Below, piece by piece: positions 60,401 through 64,000 of a stretch of DNA of 64,000 nucleotides; the first letter of the stretch is position 1, and each line of letters opens with the position of its first letter. Location: positions 56,867,997 through 56,931,996 of the forward strand of contig NC_091135.1 in assembly GCF_041381155.1 (NCBI RefSeq). The letters run 5' to 3'. The stretch is from Argopecten irradians. Its lineage: Eukaryota; Mollusca; Bivalvia; Pectinida; Pectinidae. A model generated the notes under the pieces. It was not told the origin of the DNA, ran no database searches, and worked only from the letters and a program-made list of their open reading frames with translations. The translations under genes and the position numbers were made by a program.

Positions 60401-61911
60401 GTATAAGTGTGTAATTGATTCGTCACATTAAACTGATTACCTTATAAATATGTTTCGCCAGCATATGAAAACTTTTGAACTTGCAAATGTTTACGGAAGT
60501 GAGTGTGATGGCCACATGCAGAGTCAGCAAATTAAATACGAAACTAAAACCTTCTTACATTAAAACTGACCAATCGGCACTATAAATGATAGTATGGCTG
60601 TCAAATACACTCTTATTACCATCTTCTGAAATGATTCTGTAAAATCTCATCTTGATTTCAATACTAATTGAAATAATTGAGAATACGGAAGTGTGCAGTC
60701 AGTACTCAAATATGGCGGCCACCTGTGGTTGATTAGCCTACTCGGTCGGCTTTCCAGCTAATATCTTGGACATAATTAAATCTAAATGCCCATCAGATAC
60801 ACAATAGACTTGATTGATACCACTTGGAATTACACAAGGTATGATTAATTATTTGATTGTAAAAACATCGTTGTTGATACCTCATTATAGTGTCACCGGC
60901 AATTCACAAGCTAACTAGGCCTGTCGCTAGTGCTGTGTAAACAAAGTGTCAATCATCGTGTCAAACTCCTCTCGCCAGTTAATTTTAATGAACAGAAGGT
61001 TGTTTTAGGCACAGATAAACAATAGGAAGAGTTTGATTTTGTTCTTTATGAGTGTTTAGAGCCTATGCAAAACGTGTTGAATGAAGATGTAAAAATTATA
61101 TTTTTTTTTGTATTTTTTTTTTTTGTAAAAATAAAACTCAAAAACGTACCTGCGCACTATACGCGGGTGCGCACTATACGCGCAAAAATACGGTAGTAAT
61201 TTGTATAATTTTCCGATATTTTGTTTTCAAAATACATATTTTTTTTGTGCAACACTTAAACTTTTGACGTCATTTTCTTCTTTATTCATACCAAAATGGC
61301 AACGATAAAGTTTTGCGTGGTTATGAAATACGGTTTTCTCAAAAAGTGCATACAGGAAAATTATGTAAATATTATGAGCTTAAAGTGTAGATAATTTTCT
61401 ACAAGTATGCCAAATTTGATTAAAATGCGCGCCTAGATGAGATCAGGAAAAATCTATGAATAAATGTAAAAATACATAGAATATATAGGGAAAAATAAAA
61501 ATTACGAAGACTTTTTGGCACACGGCTGTGTGTTATACAACCCGTCTCTGAAGACCCGTCTAAAAAAGGGATCAGTTACTGATAACTAATCAATCTATTC
61601 TTTATCTAAGTACTGAACAGTTTTGCTTTTGTACTTGATAAGTAAGATGGCCTTGCTATGAAACTTTTTTTCTGAAACAAAATCATCTTTTTAGTTTGTG
61701 CAATTCACTTACCACCGGTAATGCTTTTCGTTGCCCATTGCAGGTTGTTCACCATAGACAATGTGCCTATCGACTTTGATACGGATTCCGTTTTCTTAAC
61801 AATTGGAGATGGTTCATGATTAACAACAACTGTAACAGCTGCTGGTTTCAAACATAAGCTCGAAATTTGTTTTACCGCTGATGCAAACTGGTTTTTCGGA
61901 ATCGCCAACAT
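48460..61911 (-). CDS. UQCRFS1: UQCRFS1, Rieske iron-sulphur subunit of cytochrome bc1 (complete)
   Basis: Four exons, read leftward: 61911-61713, 52065-51922, 49629-49327 and 48626-48460 (stop 48462-48460). They total 813 nt, 270 residues; human has 274. Phases agree and all junctions are GT-AG. Residues 1 to about 70 form a mitochondrial presequence. [11 protein letters not shown] leads to the hinge and a transmembrane helix around [20 protein letters not shown]. The Rieske cluster ligands are in CTHLGC (Cys212, His214, Cys217) and CPCHGSH (Cys231, Cys233, His234). Cys217 and Cys231 would form the disulphide. The last intron separates CTHL and the second box. The protein passes electrons from ubiquinol to cytochrome c1 in complex III of the inner membrane. 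Intron 1 (9.6 kb) is almost entirely mobile elements. Confidence 0.96.
48627..49326 (-). other. UQCRFS1 intron 3, nothing recognised
   Basis: A 700-bp AT-rich intron with no repeat, element or open frame of note. Confidence 0.6.
49791..50204. mobile_element. Inverted-repeat MITE in UQCRFS1 intron 2
   Basis: The left end TTTAAGACCCTGTTTTAAGA, with AAGTGATTTTTGT just inside, pairs imperfectly with the right end (read inward AAGACCCTGTTTAAACTAGT, GATTTTTGTT). The inner motif TCACTTCTTA also recurs. Non-coding. Confidence 0.55.
50656..51880. mobile_element. CAGTGTTCTCCCCAGG-ended TIR element, 5-bp duplication
   Basis: CATTA flanks both sides (50651-50655, 51881-51885). The termini CAGTGTTCTCCCCAGG and CCTGGGGAGAACACTG are exact inverted repeats. 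The subterminal zones carry ACTGCGCGGCGCAGCGCG and GGGACCGTTACGCGG palindromes. The 1,225-bp interior has no transposase. The termini are of the hAT type. It sits in UQCRFS1 intron 2, about 40 bp past exon 2. Confidence 0.8.
52415..53697 (-). mobile_element. Pearl-type element (family 1) in UQCRFS1 intron 1
   Basis: Complete copy, minus orientation. 5' hairpin at about 53665-53697 (TTTTTAGCTCACCTGGCCCG), (GTCC)n at about 53625-53645, about seven 157-bp cores, and 3' end GGCCCTCTGGGCCTCTTGTT at 52415. It is in the sense orientation of the gene and close to the consensus of the 35-48 kb copies. Confidence 0.88.
53916..54050 (+). mobile_element. 3' tail of a LINE reverse-transcriptase frame
   Basis: Forty-four codons ending in TAA carry [19 protein letters not shown], the hallmark C-terminus of jockey/CR1-like LINE ORF2 (compare RNSVFVRTVID in the element at 7.7-8.9 kb). 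Further upstream the frame is broken, so only the tail is recognisable. It is antisense to UQCRFS1. Confidence 0.7.
54521..54613 (+). repeat. 5' LTR-like repeat, internally deleted
   Basis: It matches the first about 43 and last about 50 bp of the 3' copy at 59758-60065 and lacks about 215 bp between them. The missing part is bounded by TCATCCTT in both places, so deletion through this short homology is likely. Confidence 0.75.
54635..57160 (+). pseudogene. Gag-protease-reverse transcriptase part of the gypsy element
   Basis: An open frame of 841 codons. Near residue 20 there is a C2H2-like motif (CPVEGC ... HDRTAH). Around 275-335 lie zinc knuckles, one regular CCHC ([14 protein letters not shown]). 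The protease has [13 protein letters not shown]. The reverse transcriptase runs from about residue 640 ([37 protein letters not shown]) and has CVDDT at the catalytic site. The frame is lost at a 14-bp tandem duplication (57125-57138 and 57139-57152), which shifts the rest of pol to another frame. Gag and pol share one frame up to there. Confidence 0.9.
57151..57852 (+). pseudogene. RNase H part of the gypsy pol, frameshifted
   Basis: Contains [21 protein letters not shown] and [15 protein letters not shown] of the tether/RNase H region, then [15 protein letters not shown] slip in an (AC)n run at about 57585-57594 moves about 40 bases into another frame. A second change near 57630 restores it. 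Another shift occurs at the seven-A run 57776-57782, after which the pol sequence continues in the frame that starts at about 57780. Confidence 0.82.
57780..58186 (+). pseudogene. RNase H-integrase linker of the gypsy pol
   Basis: The frame carries [20 protein letters not shown], the usual RNase H end, then an acidic linker up to a stop (TAG at 58184-58186). Pol-like sequence goes on past the stop in two further frames, so the stop is one of several lesions between RNase H and integrase. Confidence 0.75.
58201..59664 (+). pseudogene. Integrase part of the gypsy pol
   Basis: An open frame of 487 codons. It has the end of the zinc-binding HHCC domain (CSHCHQMAK). The DDE core shows [31 protein letters not shown] and the final Glu in [14 protein letters not shown]-terminal domain follows ([21 protein letters not shown]). 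The last about 130 residues are Pro/Thr/Ser-rich with no recognised domain. The core is well kept, so decay is recent or limited. Confidence 0.88.
59758..60065 (+). repeat. 3' LTR-like repeat with two possible start points
   Basis: It contains the whole sequence shared with the 5' copy. Purine tract CTTGGGGGAGGAGA (59744-59757) precedes the shared start TAACTAACC. A second tract AGCTGGGGGGAGGGA (about 59842-59856) precedes TGTACTTTTTG at 59857, which looks like a classical TG-starting LTR of about 205 bp ending near TTATCA. Confidence 0.65.
60066..61193. mobile_element. CCGTA-ended TIR element, perfect 27-bp ends
   Basis: The terminal inverted repeats 60066-60092 and 61167-61193 (CCGTATTTTTGCGCGTATAG...) are identical and flanked by TA on each side (60064-60065, 61194-61195). 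The left end abuts the 3' end of the gypsy element. Interior 1.1 kb without an open frame. Subterminal repeats of GTGCGCACTATACGC on both sides. Related in design to 25791-27202. Confidence 0.85.
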
Positions 61912-62152
61912 TTTTGATGTCCTTCTCGGGGACGGAAGGTGAAAGACGGTTTGCGGGTGTCGTTTACTAATTTAATAATTTCATAACAAGTATCGGTGCA
62001 ACATTTGTGATATCGATCGTATGTAATATATTTATATGTTCTTTCGTGAAAATAACTTTTTACTGTTAACACTTGATCAATGTTTGAATAAAAAAAAATT
62101 ACGACAACGTATTATTTTTCGAAGTGCATCATGGGAGCGTGCTTTATTCAAA
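61912..62152. promoter_or_regulatory. Probable bidirectional promoter of UQCRFS1 and its neighbour
   Basis: Only 241 bp separate the UQCRFS1 ATG (61911, leftward) from the ATG at 62153 (rightward). The spacer is free of repeats. CAAAATGGC at the rightward start resembles a YY1-type site spanning the ATG. An upstream ATG at 62130 opens a short frame of about 11 codons. Confidence 0.45.
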
Positions 62153-62188
62153 ATGGCTTCGGATAGTGCCTCCGATAGCGAGTACGAG
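62153..62188 (+). CDS. First coding exon of an unidentified gene (partial)
   Basis: ATG at 62153 opens 12 codons, MASDSASDSEYE, followed by a donor (gag|gtatga). Short acidic Ser/Asp-rich starts of this kind are common in nuclear proteins, but the family cannot be named. No further exon is recognised before 64000, so the first intron is at least 1.8 kb or the call is wrong. Its place beside the UQCRFS1 start and the clean ATG-donor pair are the only support. Confidence 0.4.
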
Positions 62189-64000
62189 GTATGATTTCAA
62201 ATGTTATTTTTGTATACTTTTAAGCATGTGATAACCATATAATGTGTGATGCGTTCAGAAAAGATATCTCTCAATTTCAATACATGTAACAGCACGTTGT
62301 TTCCTACAGGGTAGGCTATATAACAAATTATTTCTGTATAAACCGCTTGGCGCTTGTGTTGCCTGTTCGGCCGTTGGCCTGCAACCGACACTTGACTTTT
62401 TGTAATCGTAAAGAATATTTAAACTTTTTATAAAACAATATAAGTCTAACTAAACATATTTCTATTCTTATTCTGTTCATGGAATTAAGATATTGAATAA
62501 ACTGCGAGCTAATTACGAGTAAACACGTAGGCTAGTGAACTCGTTTTCTTCAAACATGAACAAAGGGAGGTCATCAAAACGTCATGTTAGCTGTGTCTGA
62601 CTTACTATAAAGAGTTGTCGTTCTTTTGGACTCACTTTTACAGCTGTTAGTGAAATGGAGACTCCCGTATATTAGTCCTACATTTGACTTACTATAAAGA
62701 GTTGTCGTTCTTGTATTTGAGGGATAATTTAGTTACGCAAATGCGGGATTCTGTGAAATGAAAATGGATAAAGTTGTTTCAAAAATTTGTATCAAAAAAG
62801 GGCGTTGCTGTTAAAAATAAGCTATCAATCATTTTATTTTTAACGGCAATGAAATTACTTTAGTTTTAATATGAAACAGGTTTGCAAGACTACTGTAGCC
62901 TACACCAACAATGTTAGGGGTATACCACGACAAGACACTTTTGGAACATTACGTCGTGTCTAACCTCTAACTTCCAATAGGCCATTTACCCGATGCTGAG
63001 GGTAACATTTTCAAAGTTTGGATTGTGACAATATAAAAAGTTTAAATCATATCTAAATCGTCATCAATGTCAAATACCTACCTCTATTTCATAAATCAAC
63101 AAGTATTTTGACAAAATCGGCAGTAAAATTCATCAAAAACAAATATTTTCATATCCTAACGTAAACTTTCATGACACAGACAAAACTTCATGATGAAAGC
63201 GATCCGGCCGGTTAATAGAAAAAACAAATTGCAAAGTCCCCAAAACGCTTGATCTGCCTATACTTTTACTTCCATTCTGCCCGCTTGAATTCATGTTCCG
63301 TTTTTTGTAGTAACCAGCCGCCATATTTAAATCTAGGTCAAAATGTTACGGAAAGGATTCATCATATCTAATCTGCTAAAATACTATTTTATGAGGCCTA
63401 AAGTTATGGTTCTACTATATAAGTGGGATCATTAATACCTAAACTGTAAGTACACATCGATGTTATCACTGTTAGAGCTATAGATATTGATATAATTGCA
63501 TTTTTCCTTCCGCTTTCATCTGACGTCGGAAGCTGCATCAAAGAAATAGGCCTTCGGAAATGAGAGTCGACAGTCAGCAAAGTAACGTCCGATAAAAAAA
63601 CGGCTGACCAGTCGACTCTCATGTTATGGGAGTAACTGTAGCTTTGATTAAATTTGCATTTGCAACTTGTAAAGCTGTAAGCATTTTGAAAGGTGCTAAA
63701 TTTAAAAAGGTGCTCTAAATTTATTTCCAATGAATTATATAATTTTAGGCAAAGAAATTTTGCTGTATTTTTCAAATTTTATGTAAATATTTTCCCAAAT
63801 AAAGAAAAACTCTCTAAAATATACATTTTTTAAGAAAAATGCAATGTAATTTTTTCTCAAATGATAAGGTACAAGCGGAGCCCCTGAAATTAATAAGTCA
63901 GAAAATCACTGGTGGCTACAGAATATATTTATATTCACAAACTGTGTGAATCCTTGTAGTGGATTCTCACAAAAGTTTGCAAACAAAATTTATTTCATAA
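62189..64000. other. Presumed intron, no gene recognised
   Basis: AT-rich. A 28-bp direct repeat (TGACTTACTATAAAGAGTTG...) occurs at 62598-62625 and 62685-62712. An inverted pair ATGAGAGTCGAC / GTCGACTCTCAT lies at about 63560-63622. The short frame at 63404-63775 (minus) has no family resemblance. Confidence 0.5.

Larger units (their letters stand above)
54357..61528. mobile_element. TIR element split by later insertions
   Basis: The segments 54357-54520 and about 61360-61528 are inverted repeats of about 165 bp, starting CAG and carrying GTGCCAAAAGTCTTCGTAAT on the left and its counterpart (one extra A) on the right. They end with GTAGAAAATTATCTACACTT. The left arm stops where a gypsy retroelement starts. 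The right arm continues to about 61196. Without the retroelement and the element at 60066-61193, a MITE of about 500 bp would remain, perhaps of the Tc1/mariner group by its CAG ends. Confidence 0.7.

Noticed and set aside
63404-63775. Minus-strand frame of 123 codons near the right edge
   Set aside because: AT-rich, no family resemblance, no splice sites in a consistent phase with neighbours. Probably chance.

Overview
The window is nuclear DNA of an animal, most likely a bivalve mollusc. Its genes are split by GT-AG introns and encode conserved metazoan proteins. The non-coding DNA is AT-rich and packed with elements built like the bivalve 'pearl' family: a hairpin end, a (GTCC)n-type microsatellite, 150-330 bp core repeats, and a hairpin ending in GGGCCTCTTGTT. 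The species cannot be fixed from sequence alone.

Four host genes form two divergent pairs. At the left, ZC3H18 (minus, 6.6 kb to beyond base 1) faces CTNNBL1 (plus, 7,231-31,696). CTNNBL1 is complete: 16 coding exons and 557 codons, in phase from start to stop. At the right, UQCRFS1, the Rieske iron-sulphur protein of complex III (minus, 61,911-48,460), is complete with 4 exons and 270 codons. It faces the first coding exon of an unidentified plus-strand gene at 62,153. Each pair shares a spacer of roughly 120-240 bp that probably holds a bidirectional promoter. The two nuclear proteins work in RNA metabolism (ZC3H18 in cap-binding/exosome targeting, CTNNBL1 in the Prp19/CDC5L spliceosome complex). 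UQCRFS1 works in mitochondrial respiration.

About 33-48 kb holds no host gene. It is a nest of mobile elements. A very large pearl-type element (about 36 copies of a 157-bp core) is split by a 6.8-kb inverted-repeat element. That element carries a CAG...CTG-ended element, a foldback element full of TTCTAGAA motifs, and another pearl copy. UQCRFS1 intron 1 (9.6 kb) contains a pearl element, a LINE tail, and an inverted-repeat element split by a decayed Ty3/gypsy retrotransposon with a further terminal-inverted-repeat element at its edge. Several other introns carry short elements with clear TIRs and target duplications (TA, TTAA, 5 bp, 9 bp).

The most striking observation is in CTNNBL1. Three of its introns begin with long tandem arrays whose repeat unit copies the end of the preceding exon plus its 5' splice site (introns 4, 5 and 15). 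Each true donor is thus followed by 9, about 33 and 11 decoy donors. The stop-codon region of the last exon is also duplicated in tandem.
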